Source: Thermomicrobium sp. CFH 73360 (GTDB lineage: Bacteria > Chloroflexota > Chloroflexia > Thermomicrobiales > Thermomicrobiaceae). Taken from it: DNA of 64,000 nucleotides. Where the stretch lies: positions 62,001-126,000 of the forward strand of contig NZ_JAMSLS010000002.1 in NCBI RefSeq assembly GCF_023806465.1, read 5' to 3'. A model generated the notes under the pieces. The model did not search any database. It had not been told where the DNA came from and was given only the letters and a program-made list of their open reading frames with translations. Position numbers and translations under genes: made by a program. Each line of letters starts with the position of its first letter. Position 1 is the stretch's first letter. Positions 1-8,244 of this stretch are shown here, one piece after another.

Positions 1-890
1 GTGCGGCGCCCCCCGAAGGGGTTCGTAACCTCGTGGTGAAGCACATCGAGGGACCGATCGAGAGCCCCATTGTCTTCTCAGCCCTCCCCGGCGGTGTGGC
101 GGGAGAGATCGAGGAAGCTCTTGCTGCCGAGGGCAAGAAGGTCTTCACCAACGCACGCGACCACCGGATGGATCCTGATGTCCCCTTGCTTATTCCAGAG
201 GTGAATCCCGATCACGCACGCGCCATCGAGCGGCAACGGCAAGTGCGCGGTTGGCGTGACGGCTTCATTGTGGCGAACCCGAACTGTTCAACAATTCATC
301 TCGTCCTTGCGCTCAAACCCATCTATGACGCCTTTGGGATCGAGAAAGGGATCGTCACGACACTCCAGGCTGCTTCTGGTGCTGGTTACCCCGGTGTTCC
401 CTCACTCGACCTCATCGATAATGTGGTGCCGTTCATCAGTGGTGAGGAAGAGAAGATCGAAGCGGAGTCTCGCAAGATTTTAGGAACGTGGGCTGATGGA
501 ACCTTCCAAGACGCACCACTCACCCTGAGCGCCCATTGCAACCGTGTCCCGGTTCGCGACGGGCACATGGAGACGGTCAGCTTGAAGCTCAGTCGTCCGG
601 CAACGCCAAGCGAGATTGCTGAGGTCCTCCGCTCGTTCCGTGCCCGGCCGCAGGAACTCGAGCTTCCGAGCGCACCACGGCAGCCAATTGTCGTGTTGGA
701 TCAGCCCGACCGGCCTCAACCGGTCCTTGACCGCGATGCCGAGCGCGGTATGGCGTCGGTCGTCGGTCGTATCCGCCCCTGCTCCGTGTTCGACATCCGG
801 TTCGTCGTGCTGGGGCACAATACCATTCGCGGTGCGGCAGGCGCGTCAGTGCTCAATGCGGAACTGTTCTATCGAGAGGGCTGGCTCTGA
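1..890 (+). CDS. asd: Aspartate-semialdehyde dehydrogenase, 5' end outside window
   Basis: This enzyme reduces aspartyl phosphate to aspartate semialdehyde with NADPH, the branch point to lysine, methionine, threonine and isoleucine in the cytoplasm. The frame is open to base 1, so the N-terminal NADP-binding part lies upstream. Visible motifs are FSALPG, HRMDPDVP and the catalytic cysteine in NPNCST (codon near 285). A His-containing segment RDGH and the C-terminal GHNTIRGAAG follow. HRMDPDVPLLIPEVN is typical of the fungal/archaeal-type Asd branch rather than the enterobacterial one. The next gene, on the opposite strand, makes an isoleucine precursor, so both neighbours serve the aspartate/isoleucine family. 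Identity is secure; the true start is not in the window. Confidence 0.95.
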   Translation, partial: AAPPEGVRNLVVKHIEGPIESPIVFSALPGGVAGEIEEALAAEGKKVFTNARDHRMDPDVPLLIPEVNPDHARAIERQRQVRGWRDGFIVANPNCSTIHLVLALKPIYDAFGIEKGIVTTLQAASGAGYPGVPSLDLIDNVVPFISGEEEKIEAESRKILGTWADGTFQDAPLTLSAHCNRVPVRDGHMETVSLKLSRPATPSEIAEVLRSFRARPQELELPSAPRQPIVVLDQPDRPQPVLDRDAERGMASVVGRIRPCSVFDIRFVVLGHNTIRGAAGASVLNAELFYREGWL

Positions 891-940
891 GAACATCAGG
901 GCAGCAGGCCACTCGACATCGGGGGCCTGCTGCCCCTCTC

Positions 941-2560
941 TTACACGCGAACCGGCTCCGATTCAGGAATCCGCGCCGCAATTTCTTCCCGCGTCACGAG
1001 CGGATAGGACAGGCTATCAGCGAGGGCAAGCCATGACGCCTCGATGATGTTTGTGGATGAGCCGACAGTGTTCCAACTGCCGTGCGCGTCCCCTGAGCGA
1101 ATCCAGACGCGCACCTTCGCCCCTGTACCATGGTGGTCATCAAGCACGCGTACCTTGTAGTCCTCAAGTTCCACTGCGGCGATTTCAGGATAGAACTCCT
1201 GCAAAGCCTTCCGCGTTGCTTGATCCAGCGCGTTCACTGGGCCGTTCCCCTCAGCGGCCGTGTGGAACACCTGATTCCCGATGCGCAACTTCACCATCGC
1301 CTCAGCCAGCATGCCACGGCCATTGCGGTACTCGGTCAGAACTGTATAGTCAAGCACCTCGAACGGTGGCCGATAGTCCGGTAAGTTGCGCCGGATAAGA
1401 AGCTCAAGCGAGGCATCGGCATCCTCGAACCAGTACCCTTGGAACTCCAGCTCTTTAATCTGTTCCAGCACCCGCCGCACGACATCCGGCTTGTCTCCGA
1501 GCTCAATCCCAAAGCTGCGTGCCTTCACCACAATATTGCTGCGCCCGCTGAGCTCGCTGACCAGGACGTGCCGTGTGTTCCCAACGACTTCCGGAGGGAT
1601 GTGCTCATACGCCGAGGGATGTTTGGCGATCGCGTTGACATGCAGTCCTGCCTTGTGCGTAAAGGCAAAAGCGCCCACGAACGGTAGCCGCGGATCGTGG
1701 GTGAGATTCGCCACCTCAGCGACGTAGCGCGACGTCTCGGTCAGCTTCCCCAGGTGCCCCGGTGGCAAGCACCGATAGCCCAACTTGTACTCGAGGATCG
1801 GAATCACCGAGCAGAGATTCGCGTTGCCAATCCGCTCGCCCAATCCGTTCATTGTCCCCTGGACGTGTGTTACACCCTCAAGGACCGCTGCGATCGTATT
1901 CGCCACTGCCAACTCGCAATCGTTGTGCGTGTGGATCCCGACTGTACAAGAAACCGTCTTGAGCGCATGACGCACTGCCCGCACAAGGGGATCAGTCAAC
2001 GTCCCGCCATTCGTATCGCAGAGCACCACTGCATCGGCTCCAGCGTCGCAAGCAGCACGGAGCACGGCGAGGGCGTAATCCGGATCCTCAGCATAGCCGT
2101 CGAAGAAGTGCTCGGCGTCAAAGATGACCTCGCGTCCTGCCTGTTTGAGGAAGGCCACCGATTCTGCCACCATACGGAGATTCTCTTCGAGCGTGGTGCC
2201 AAGGATGTGAAGGACTTGGAATCGTGACGCCTTCCCAACAATCGTCACAGTCGGCGTATCGGCTTCAACCAAGAGACGCAAGTTCGCATCGTCTTCAACC
2301 GCGATGCCGGCACGCCGGGTGCTCCCAAAGGCCGCGATACGCGCGTTCCGCCACACCTCATGGCGTGCGCGCTCGAAGAACGCCATGTCCTTCGGATTCG
2401 AGCCCGGCCAGCCACCCTCGATATACGCGACTCCGAGCTCGTCTAGCGCGCGAGCGATCTTCAACTTGTCCTCAGTCGTCAGCGAGACACCGGAGCCCTG
2501 CGTTCCGTCTCGCAAGGTCGTGTCGTAGATCACCACCCGCCGTGCACCATTGTTACCCAT
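941..2560 (-). CDS. cimA: (R)-citramalate synthase, isoleucine pathway from pyruvate
   Basis: This is a 539-residue member of the alpha-isopropylmalate/homocitrate synthase family. CimA condenses pyruvate and acetyl-CoA to citramalate, a threonine-independent entry to isoleucine. The N-terminal TIM barrel begins with YDTTLRDGTQG and YIEGGWPGSNPKD, the signature of the CimA type. The metal site HTHND lies mid-barrel and a C-terminal LeuA-type allosteric domain follows. The ATG at 2560 was chosen because AGGAGG lies just upstream, whereas the longer open frame runs into leader sequence without a ribosome site. The gene is preceded by an isoleucine-rich leader peptide and alternative hairpins, which independently supports a role in isoleucine synthesis. 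Confidence 0.93.
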   Translation of the reverse strand: MGNNGARRVVIYDTTLRDGTQGSGVSLTTEDKLKIARALDELGVAYIEGGWPGSNPKDMAFFERARHEVWRNARIAAFGSTRRAGIAVEDDANLRLLVEADTPTVTIVGKASRFQVLHILGTTLEENLRMVAESVAFLKQAGREVIFDAEHFFDGYAEDPDYALAVLRAACDAGADAVVLCDTNGGTLTDPLVRAVRHALKTVSCTVGIHTHNDCELAVANTIAAVLEGVTHVQGTMNGLGERIGNANLCSVIPILEYKLGYRCLPPGHLGKLTETSRYVAEVANLTHDPRLPFVGAFAFTHKAGLHVNAIAKHPSAYEHIPPEVVGNTRHVLVSELSGRSNIVVKARSFGIELGDKPDVVRRVLEQIKELEFQGYWFEDADASLELLIRRNLPDYRPPFEVLDYTVLTEYRNGRGMLAEAMVKLRIGNQVFHTAAEGNGPVNALDQATRKALQEFYPEIAAVELEDYKVRVLDDHHGTGAKVRVWIRSGDAHGSWNTVGSSTNIIEASWLALADSLSYPLVTREEIAARIPESEPVRV

Positions 2561-2585
2561 AGGACCTCCTTCTCCTGAAACGTTC

Positions 2586-2614
2586 GGCGGCCTCCCCGCG
2601 CTGGGGAGGCCGCC
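2586..2614 (-). terminator. Attenuator-type hairpin before cimA
   Basis: A perfect 12-bp stem (2586-2597 with 2603-2614) with a 5-base loop lies between the leader peptide and cimA. On the minus strand its 5' arm contains CCTCCCC, which can instead pair with GGGGAGG inside the leader-peptide codons (2661-2667). The two structures are mutually exclusive, as in amino-acid attenuators. The minus-strand U-tract is poor (GAACGTTT), so termination could be weak or Rho-assisted. Confidence 0.7.
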
Positions 2615-2639
2615 TTCTCGTTCTCTTTGACTCGTCGTG

Positions 2640-2741
2640 TTACACGCTTGCGGGCTCAATCCTCCCCAACGCCGCTTGCCCCGCCACGCGGGGCCGAATA
2701 ATCGCAATAATCGCGATCGCAGCGTTCAGGTGCTGAGCCAC
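2640..2741 (-). CDS. Isoleucine-rich leader peptide of cimA (33 aa)
   Basis: A GTG-initiated 33-codon reading frame carries the run AIAIIAIIR, five isoleucine codons within seven, followed by GQAALGR. The latter resembles the GAALGR tail of the enterobacterial IlvL leader peptide. GAGGAG lies about 10 bases upstream of the GTG. An in-frame GTG six codons earlier (2759) is an alternative start. Ribosome stalling at the isoleucine codons would be the sensing step. A short CCCCGC/GCGGGG hairpin (2679-2693) follows the isoleucine codons directly. The identification rests on composition, position and alternative pairing, not on homology search. Confidence 0.8.
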   Translation of the reverse strand: MAQHLNAAIAIIAIIRPRVAGQAALGRIEPASV

Positions 2742-2772
2742 TGTCTGCCCGCTCCTCACCGTACTGCCTGAC

Positions 2773-2801
2773 AGCCTACTTCGAAAAGCACCCACTGTCA
2801 A
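2773..2801 (-). promoter_or_regulatory. Promoter of leader peptide-cimA
   Basis: TTGACA (2796-2801) and TAGGCT (2773-2778) are separated by 17 bases on the minus strand. Transcription would start near 2766, about 25 bases before the leader GTG. Confidence 0.7.
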
Positions 2802-2878
2802 GACCATCGTTCGCATATGCGGTCTGCGTCGCCGGCCTCCGCGAAAGAAGATCCGAACGGAGCAAGCTGAAAAACGCC

Positions 2879-4486
2879 CTATCCGAGAGGAAATTCGATC
2901 GGCACATCAATAAGAGTCGGAACATCCCGTCCCAGTGCAGCGACAATTTCCTCACTTAAGTGCTCAGGCGTCATGACTCGTACCCCAGGAACGCCGTACG
3001 CCTCGGCCAGTTGAAGGAAACTCGGATTCACGAGATCGACGGCGATGAAACGCCCACCATACGAGCGCGCCTGTTCGTCCTTCACTGCGGTGTAGCTCGA
3101 ATCGTTGAAGATGACGATGGGAATCCCCACTCGGAATTGCACGGCCGTCGCAAGCTCCTGCATCGTGAACTGATACCCCCCATCGCCGACCAAAGCGACC
3201 ACCGATGCATCTGGGCGAGCGATCTTTGCACCAATAGCAGCGGGCAGTGCGAAGCCAAGCGTCCCGTAGCCAGTCGGAAACAGGTATGTGCGGGGACGAT
3301 AGACTGGGTAGTGTCGGTTACCAACGTAGGCCATCATGGTCATGTCGTTCACCAGAACCCCATCGCGTGGCAGCGCAACACGGATCGCCTGCAGCCATGC
3401 CGCGTGCGAGGAGCCCCACGCGTGGGTGAGCGCTTCCTGTTTCCGTACTTGGAGCTCCTCGACCGACCAGCCCGCCCGATAGATCCCATGCGACTGGAGT
3501 GCTGTCAAGAGCGCTCGCGCCGTCGCCCGAGCGTCGGCAACAATCGGTAGGGTGGGGGAATACTGGCGAAGGATCTCTTGCTGATCGATATCGATACGGA
3601 TTCGCCGCTCCGGCAACGGCAACCGTCCGTTGCCGGTGTCTTGCGCTCCCAGTTTTGAGCCGAAGATCAACACGAGATCCGCTTCGCGCAATAATCGGTC
3701 GACCGCATTACCCGGCTCCCAGAGATTCCCCAAGCACCTCGGGTGATCCTCGGGAACCGCTCCTTTCCCTTGGAGAGAAGTAATCACTGCAGCGCCCAGT
3801 CGCTCAGCAAGCTCCACAAGCTCCTTTTCGGCTTCACTGGCAACCGCTCCACCGCCGCAATACAAAACGATGCGTTCGGACTGCTCAAGAGCTGCGACGG
3901 CCAACTCGATCGCGGCGGAATCCGGTTCGGGTCGAGCAGGTAGCGGTGGCTGCAGCGAATCGAGTTCGATCTCGCCACTCCCATGCAAAACATCGAGCGG
4001 TACCTCGACATGTGTCGGACGAGGTCGCCCGCCCAGTGCCCGGGCAAACGCCTCCCGCAGGAGCTCGGGCACTTCCTGCACCGTCCGAGCCCGATCGGCC
4101 CACGCAGTCAGCGCCCGCATAATGCCCAGCTGATCTTTGCAATCGTGCAAGTGGCCGAGCATCTTTCCTTGCCATGGCTGCTCGACGTTCGAAGCAATGA
4201 CAACCATTGGTGAAGAGTCCGCATAGGCTTCTCCGACAGCGGTGGCGATGTTCGTTATCCCTGGACCAGTGATGACAATCGCCACGCCTGGTTTCCCAGA
4301 GACTCGGGCATACCCATCAGCCATAAAGCCGGCACCCTGCTCGTGACGAGCAAGCACATGCCGGATTGATGAAGAGAACAATGCATCGTAGATCTGGAGC
4401 GTGTGCACGCCGGGAATACCAAAAACAACCTCAACGCCGAGCCGTTCTAGCGTCCGCACGACGGCCTCACCACCGCCAATCCGCAT
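2879..4486 (-). CDS. Thiamine-diphosphate-dependent enzyme, acetolactate synthase-like
   Basis: A 535-residue protein with the three-domain fold of the acetolactate synthase/pyruvate oxidase/benzoylformate decarboxylase family. The N-terminal PYR domain has the catalytic-glutamate motif RHEQGAGFMADGYAR, and the C-terminal PP domain has the ThDP/Mg motif GDGGYQFTMQE with a later N (FNDSSYTAV). No regulatory IlvN small subunit gene lies nearby, so a biosynthetic acetolactate synthase is unlikely. A 2-oxo acid decarboxylase or AruI-like role is possible, but the substrate cannot be read from sequence. The ATG at 4486 is preferred over one at 4507 because GAGGGG precedes it. Confidence 0.8.
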   Translation of the reverse strand: MRIGGGEAVVRTLERLGVEVVFGIPGVHTLQIYDALFSSSIRHVLARHEQGAGFMADGYARVSGKPGVAIVITGPGITNIATAVGEAYADSSPMVVIASNVEQPWQGKMLGHLHDCKDQLGIMRALTAWADRARTVQEVPELLREAFARALGGRPRPTHVEVPLDVLHGSGEIELDSLQPPLPARPEPDSAAIELAVAALEQSERIVLYCGGGAVASEAEKELVELAERLGAAVITSLQGKGAVPEDHPRCLGNLWEPGNAVDRLLREADLVLIFGSKLGAQDTGNGRLPLPERRIRIDIDQQEILRQYSPTLPIVADARATARALLTALQSHGIYRAGWSVEELQVRKQEALTHAWGSSHAAWLQAIRVALPRDGVLVNDMTMMAYVGNRHYPVYRPRTYLFPTGYGTLGFALPAAIGAKIARPDASVVALVGDGGYQFTMQELATAVQFRVGIPIVIFNDSSYTAVKDEQARSYGGRFIAVDLVNPSFLQLAEAYGVPGVRVMTPEHLSEEIVAALGRDVPTLIDVPIEFPLG

Positions 4487-5041
4487 CACTGCTTCCCCTC
4501 GTATCATCCCCGCCCACTACACAGCGCGGCGATTATACCGATCTCGACACGAGGCCGTGCCTTCCCATCCTGTCTCATACGTGTCCACCGCATCAAAGGG
4601 AAAGAAAGGCGTCGTTAAGGGCTTATCTTACTCCACCTGTGATATGAAGTCAGATCAGCCGGTCCGGAAGCAGATCCACGATTGGTTGGGAGCCGCAACC
4701 ACATATCAGGGAATTTCGCACCAGCACCCTTCGGCTCCTGACTACTCTTCTCGACAACCTTTCACGCGAGTGAGACTCCCCACCCGCCCCATCCAAGGCT
4801 CACCGTGATCTTGACCAGTTCAGCCTAGCGACTCGTGGCACCAGCACCCAACAGCTCCTCATGATGTGACTGAACCAATGATGCTGTCCACATACTACGT
4901 GTGATCCGCGTTCAAGTGCAACGGTTTTCCTCAGTCCAATCACACTATGGCAAATGTTTATCGATGTCTCAATAGACTAGTATGGGACTCTGAATTCTTG
5001 GTTGGAAAGTTTCAGCTCCGAGAAGCTCTACGGATGTCGCC
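4487..5041. other. Intergenic region with no recognised gene
   Basis: About 555 bases between divergent genes. I see no RNA gene or convincing ORF. A 22-base imperfect direct repeat (4718-4739 and 4838-4859, each starting GCACCAGCACCC and ending GCTCCT) recurs exactly 120 bases apart. Confidence 0.5.
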
Positions 5042-6097
5042 TTGCAAACGAGAGTGGGAACGAGTAGCCTTCGACAGCCGAAGACGGCGGGGGAGCATGC
5101 GTTTTTGCCACCACGGGTGCTTCTACACACGATTGTGTTTCTCTTCCTCATTGGAGCATTACTCGCTCGGCCAGTTGTGACACTGTTGGCTCGCTCCGGA
5201 GCGGCATACGGCGCTCTTTCCCGACGGAATCGCGCCTCGGTCACCATCGTTTCACGACGTGCCATCGTCATACGGCAGCGACGCCGAGCAACTCCAGTGG
5301 GAACGCTGCTTCCAACTCCCAAGGCAGTAGACCAGGCTCCCACCGTCACAACCACAATCCTCCCTCCTCTCCCTTCTGAACCGACGCCACCCACCTCAAC
5401 CTCCACTCCATCCCGCTCAGCCTTTCGGGACCCGGTGCCGATCCTTACGTATCACTACATCCGTCCGCACCCTGGGAGCGATGATCCACTTGGGCAACGA
5501 CTCTCGGTTGATCCGGCCACATTCCAAGCCCAGATGGATTGGCTGGCTCAACACGGCTTTACCCCGATCACCCTGTCCGAACTCGCCGCGCTGCGTGCCG
5601 GACTCATTCCAGCCCCACCTCATCCAATCGTTCTCACCTTCGACGATGGATATCGCGACTTCTACCAGAACGCTTTCCCAATCCTGCGCGCACACGGCTT
5701 TCATGCCACGGTCTTCGTCATTACTGGCTTCGTTGGGCAGGAACGCTACCTCACCTGGGACATGATCCGGGAGCTGGACCGCTCTGGACTGGTCGAAATC
5801 GGTGCCCACACCGTCCATCACCTGGATCTCACAACGCTCGCCCACCCAGAAAGCGAGATCCGGGATTGCAAAGACGCACTCGAACGCGCACTAGGACACC
5901 CGGTCACTGCTTTTGCTTACCCTGCTGGGAAGTTTGATGCTCGTGTCGAAACAGCTGTCCGTGAAGCCGGCTTCAGGCAGGCCGTCACGACTCAGCCTCG
6001 TTGGGCAACGTCAGGAGATGATCCGCTCGCCTTGCCACGCCTCCGCGTTACGGGTGATCTCACACTGGCTCAATTCGCGGCATTGCTCACCGAGTGA
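5042..6097 (+). CDS. Membrane-anchored polysaccharide deacetylase (NodB domain)
   Basis: A 351-residue protein with an N-terminal membrane anchor (about residues 25-45), a basic and Pro/Thr-rich linker (to about 130), and a C-terminal NodB-fold domain. NodB motifs are visible: TFDDGYRDF (metal Asp pair), HTVHHLDL (metal His pair) and AYPAGKFD. Such enzymes remove acyl groups from cell-wall or exopolysaccharide N-acetylhexosamines outside the membrane. The start is a TTG, with a GTG five codons later as an alternative; no strong ribosome site separates them. The substrate is unknown. Confidence 0.85.
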   Translation: MQTRVGTSSLRQPKTAGEHAFLPPRVLLHTIVFLFLIGALLARPVVTLLARSGAAYGALSRRNRASVTIVSRRAIVIRQRRRATPVGTLLPTPKAVDQAPTVTTTILPPLPSEPTPPTSTSTPSRSAFRDPVPILTYHYIRPHPGSDDPLGQRLSVDPATFQAQMDWLAQHGFTPITLSELAALRAGLIPAPPHPIVLTFDDGYRDFYQNAFPILRAHGFHATVFVITGFVGQERYLTWDMIRELDRSGLVEIGAHTVHHLDLTTLAHPESEIRDCKDALERALGHPVTAFAYPAGKFDARVETAVREAGFRQAVTTQPRWATSGDDPLALPRLRVTGDLTLAQFAALLTE

Positions 6098-6108
6098 GTC
6101 CTACCCGC

Positions 6109-6771
6109 TCAAGCGTTCCGACCACGAGGCTCAAGGATGCGTACCTCGGCGAGATTCCCGACCAGCTGGGCCAGCCGCTGGGCATCTTCCACCGAGCCAA
6201 CCACTACTCCGTAGTGCATCGGTATCACGACTCGCGGTCGTAGCATGCGCACCGCCTCGGCCGCTTCCTCAGCCGTCATCACATACGTGCCACTTACTGG
6301 TAAAAAGGCATACTCGACTGGGCCGAATTCCACCATCTCGGGAATGGCATCCGTATCGCCAGCAAAGTACCAAGTTACCCCACCTGCTTGACAGAGATAG
6401 CCGACATGCTCGAGTTCGCGCGGATGATACGGAACCCCAGGACTTCGGAACTTGTTGAGGTTATATGCTGGAACCGCTCGAATATGAAGTTTCTCATAAG
6501 TCACTTCGCCTCCAGGCCTGATTACCTGCACCGGTGGAGCCACTTCGTTCTTGCTCGCTGCGGTCGGATTGGCCACCACGAAGGTTCTGCGAGGATCACG
6601 AATCTTCGCAATGTCTGACGGCGAACAATGGTCAAAGTGATCGTGACTGATCAGAATCACATCCGCTATTGGCTCGCCATCCGGTATGCGGAACGGATCA
6701 TGATAGATCCGCAGGCCGTCCACCTCGATGCGAAACGCAGACTGTGCATACCAGGTCACTTCGAACGCCAT
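6109..6771 (-). CDS. Metallo-beta-lactamase-fold hydrolase (UPF0173 type)
   Basis: A 220-residue cytoplasmic protein of the metallo-beta-lactamase superfamily. The metal-binding HDHFDH motif is near residue 43, GDTD near 135, and a late MHYG histidine follows. The length and the start AFEVTWYAQSAF are typical of the UPF0173 metal-dependent hydrolases. ATG 6771 is supported by GGAGGG just upstream. It ends 11 bases from the convergent deacetylase gene. The substrate is not predictable; relatives include UlaG-like lactonases. Confidence 0.85.
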   Translation of the reverse strand: MAFEVTWYAQSAFRIEVDGLRIYHDPFRIPDGEPIADVILISHDHFDHCSPSDIAKIRDPRRTFVVANPTAASKNEVAPPVQVIRPGGEVTYEKLHIRAVPAYNLNKFRSPGVPYHPRELEHVGYLCQAGGVTWYFAGDTDAIPEMVEFGPVEYAFLPVSGTYVMTAEEAAEAVRMLRPRVVIPMHYGVVVGSVEDAQRLAQLVGNLAEVRILEPRGRNA

Positions 6772-6947
6772 CTCCGTTCCCTCCCAACCCAACTCCTCGC
6801 GCAGTTTGGCACGAGTATGCTTCGGCGACGGCACCCCACGTCGAGCAGCGCTCGAGCAGATGAGACGACTGCGGTGCTTGGCCCCGCACGAGCCCAAGAA
6901 GCGCGTCCCGCGCCTCCGTCGCGCGAATTCGATGTTGCAACGGTCCC

Positions 6948-7211
6948 TCAGACAGGCTGCTCGATCTGCCCTGCGGGATGTGGAGTCAGAGGCCCGAGCA
7001 AGCGCTCAAGCGCCATAATGTGACTGCAGGTCCCAAGGCCTAGTGCCTCAAACGAGTGACAGGAGCAGGTCCACGTGCCACCTTCGAAGCGGACATCGTA
7101 CACATCGTGATCACCACGGAACCGCACGTGAAGCGAGCGAATCTCGGCACGCTCCGGCTCTGCTGCATACCTTCGGGCCTTTTCAATCTTCCCAATGAGA
7201 CTCGAGTTCAT
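6948..7211 (-). CDS. Small SWIM zinc-finger protein
   Basis: An 87-residue protein almost entirely made of one SWIM domain. CSCHSFEALGLGTCSHIMAL gives the CxCx(n)CxH zinc ligands. SWIM domains bind DNA or protein and are often found with helicases or transposases, but here it stands alone. ATG 7211 is preceded by AAAGGAG. It is probably co-transcribed with the downstream metallo-hydrolase. Its leader holds a strong 11-bp hairpin at 7274-7302. Confidence 0.8.
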   Translation of the reverse strand: MNSSLIGKIEKARRYAAEPERAEIRSLHVRFRGDHDVYDVRFEGGTWTCSCHSFEALGLGTCSHIMALERLLGPLTPHPAGQIEQPV

Positions 7212-7273
7212 CGCCGTGACTCCTTTCACTTCCTCTTCGCACAGAGACCGATTCGCTGTTCTACAAACGCTCA

Positions 7274-7302
7274 GGGCACCAGGACGCATGATCCTGGTGC
7301 CC
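7274..7302 (-). repeat. Hairpin in the 5' leader of the SWIM gene
   Basis: A perfect 11-bp inverted repeat (GGGCACCAGGA/TCCTGGTGCCC) with a 7-base loop sits between a predicted promoter and the SWIM gene start. Neither side has a good U-tract, so a role in RNA stability or translation is as likely as termination. Confidence 0.65.
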
Positions 7303-7375
7303 TCTTCACGTCCCTCAGTTGTCGGACCTCCGTGCATAGCGGGGTCCTCTCTGCCTCATGGGAGTCGCTGGTCAG

Positions 7376-7404
7376 AGTATAGCGGAACCGTAACCAGTCA
7401 GCAA
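7376..7404 (-). promoter_or_regulatory. Predicted promoter for SWIM and metallo-hydrolase genes
   Basis: On the minus strand TTGCTG (7399-7404) and TATACT (7376-7381) are separated by 17 bases. The implied leader is about 155 bases and contains the 7274-7302 hairpin. The rest of 7212-7596 shows no convincing gene. Confidence 0.6.
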
Positions 7405-7596
7405 CAGAATCTCGACGAGCGCCGCCTCTACCCGCCGCAAGTCCTGCTCACCCGTGCTGCTTTCGGGCTTGTGGGCACTGTGATGGGACAGGCGCTGATT
7501 ACCCGTCTCGTCCGCTGGTTCGTTACCTAGCGCTGGAGATAATGTGGGCTCCACCCGCTAGCCCGTCGACACGCTACACTCGCTTCTGGGGGGATT

Positions 7597-8244
7597 ATGA
7601 CTGCAAGTATCGCCATCCTGGCTGGTGGGCAAAGTCGGCGCATGGGCCAAGACAAAGCCCTCCTGGACTTTCATGGCGAGCCGTTGCTCGTCCGGGTCCT
7701 CCGCCGAGTTCGACCGTTGACTGACGATGTCTTCATTGTGGCAAGCGACCGCCCCGAATACTCACGGTTCAACGTGCCAGTGGTTTCCGACCGACTACCG
7801 GGAAGCGGTCCACTTGGCGGCATCTACACTGCTCTTTTGACCGCCCGGCACGACTATTGCCTGGTACTGTCCTGTGATCTCCCGTTCGTCAACCCACAAC
7901 TCTTAGAAGCCCTGCTTGCACTACCCCGCGACTATGACGTGCTCGTTCCCACACGTGCAGAGCAGACAGGACAGGGAGGAGAAGAAACATTCGAGACCCT
8001 TCATGCGATTTACGCGAAGTCCTGCATTCCAGCGATCGAACAAAGGTTGCTGCGAGGCGAGTTCAAGATCATCGGCTTCTTCCCGGAAGTGCGTGTTCGT
8101 CGCGTACCGGAGACTGAGCTCCGCCGGTACGACCCTGAACTGTTGTCCTTCCTCAACGCCAACACACCAGATGCGTACCGCTGGGCCCTCGCGCGTGCAG
8201 CAGTGACTGAGTATCCAAGTCAAACGAATGAGGGTGAACAGTGA
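7597..8244 (+). CDS. mobA: Molybdenum cofactor guanylyltransferase
   Basis: This 215-residue protein attaches GMP to molybdopterin to give the guanine dinucleotide cofactor. The N-terminal nucleotide-binding motif LAGGQSRRMGQDKALL, the conserved SGPLGGIYTAL and the metal-binding SCDLPF identify it. The CDS ends with the next gene's GTG start overlapping its stop (GTGA), indicating translational coupling. No other molybdenum genes are in view, and coupling to a gamma-glutamyltransferase is unusual. Confidence 0.92.
   Translation: MTASIAILAGGQSRRMGQDKALLDFHGEPLLVRVLRRVRPLTDDVFIVASDRPEYSRFNVPVVSDRLPGSGPLGGIYTALLTARHDYCLVLSCDLPFVNPQLLEALLALPRDYDVLVPTRAEQTGQGGEETFETLHAIYAKSCIPAIEQRLLRGEFKIIGFFPEVRVRRVPETELRRYDPELLSFLNANTPDAYRWALARAAVTEYPSQTNEGEQ

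Noticed and set aside
7195..7530. Plus-strand frame whose tail looks like a short membrane helix
   Set aside because: No credible start codon with a ribosome site precedes the helix, and the promoter here points the other way.
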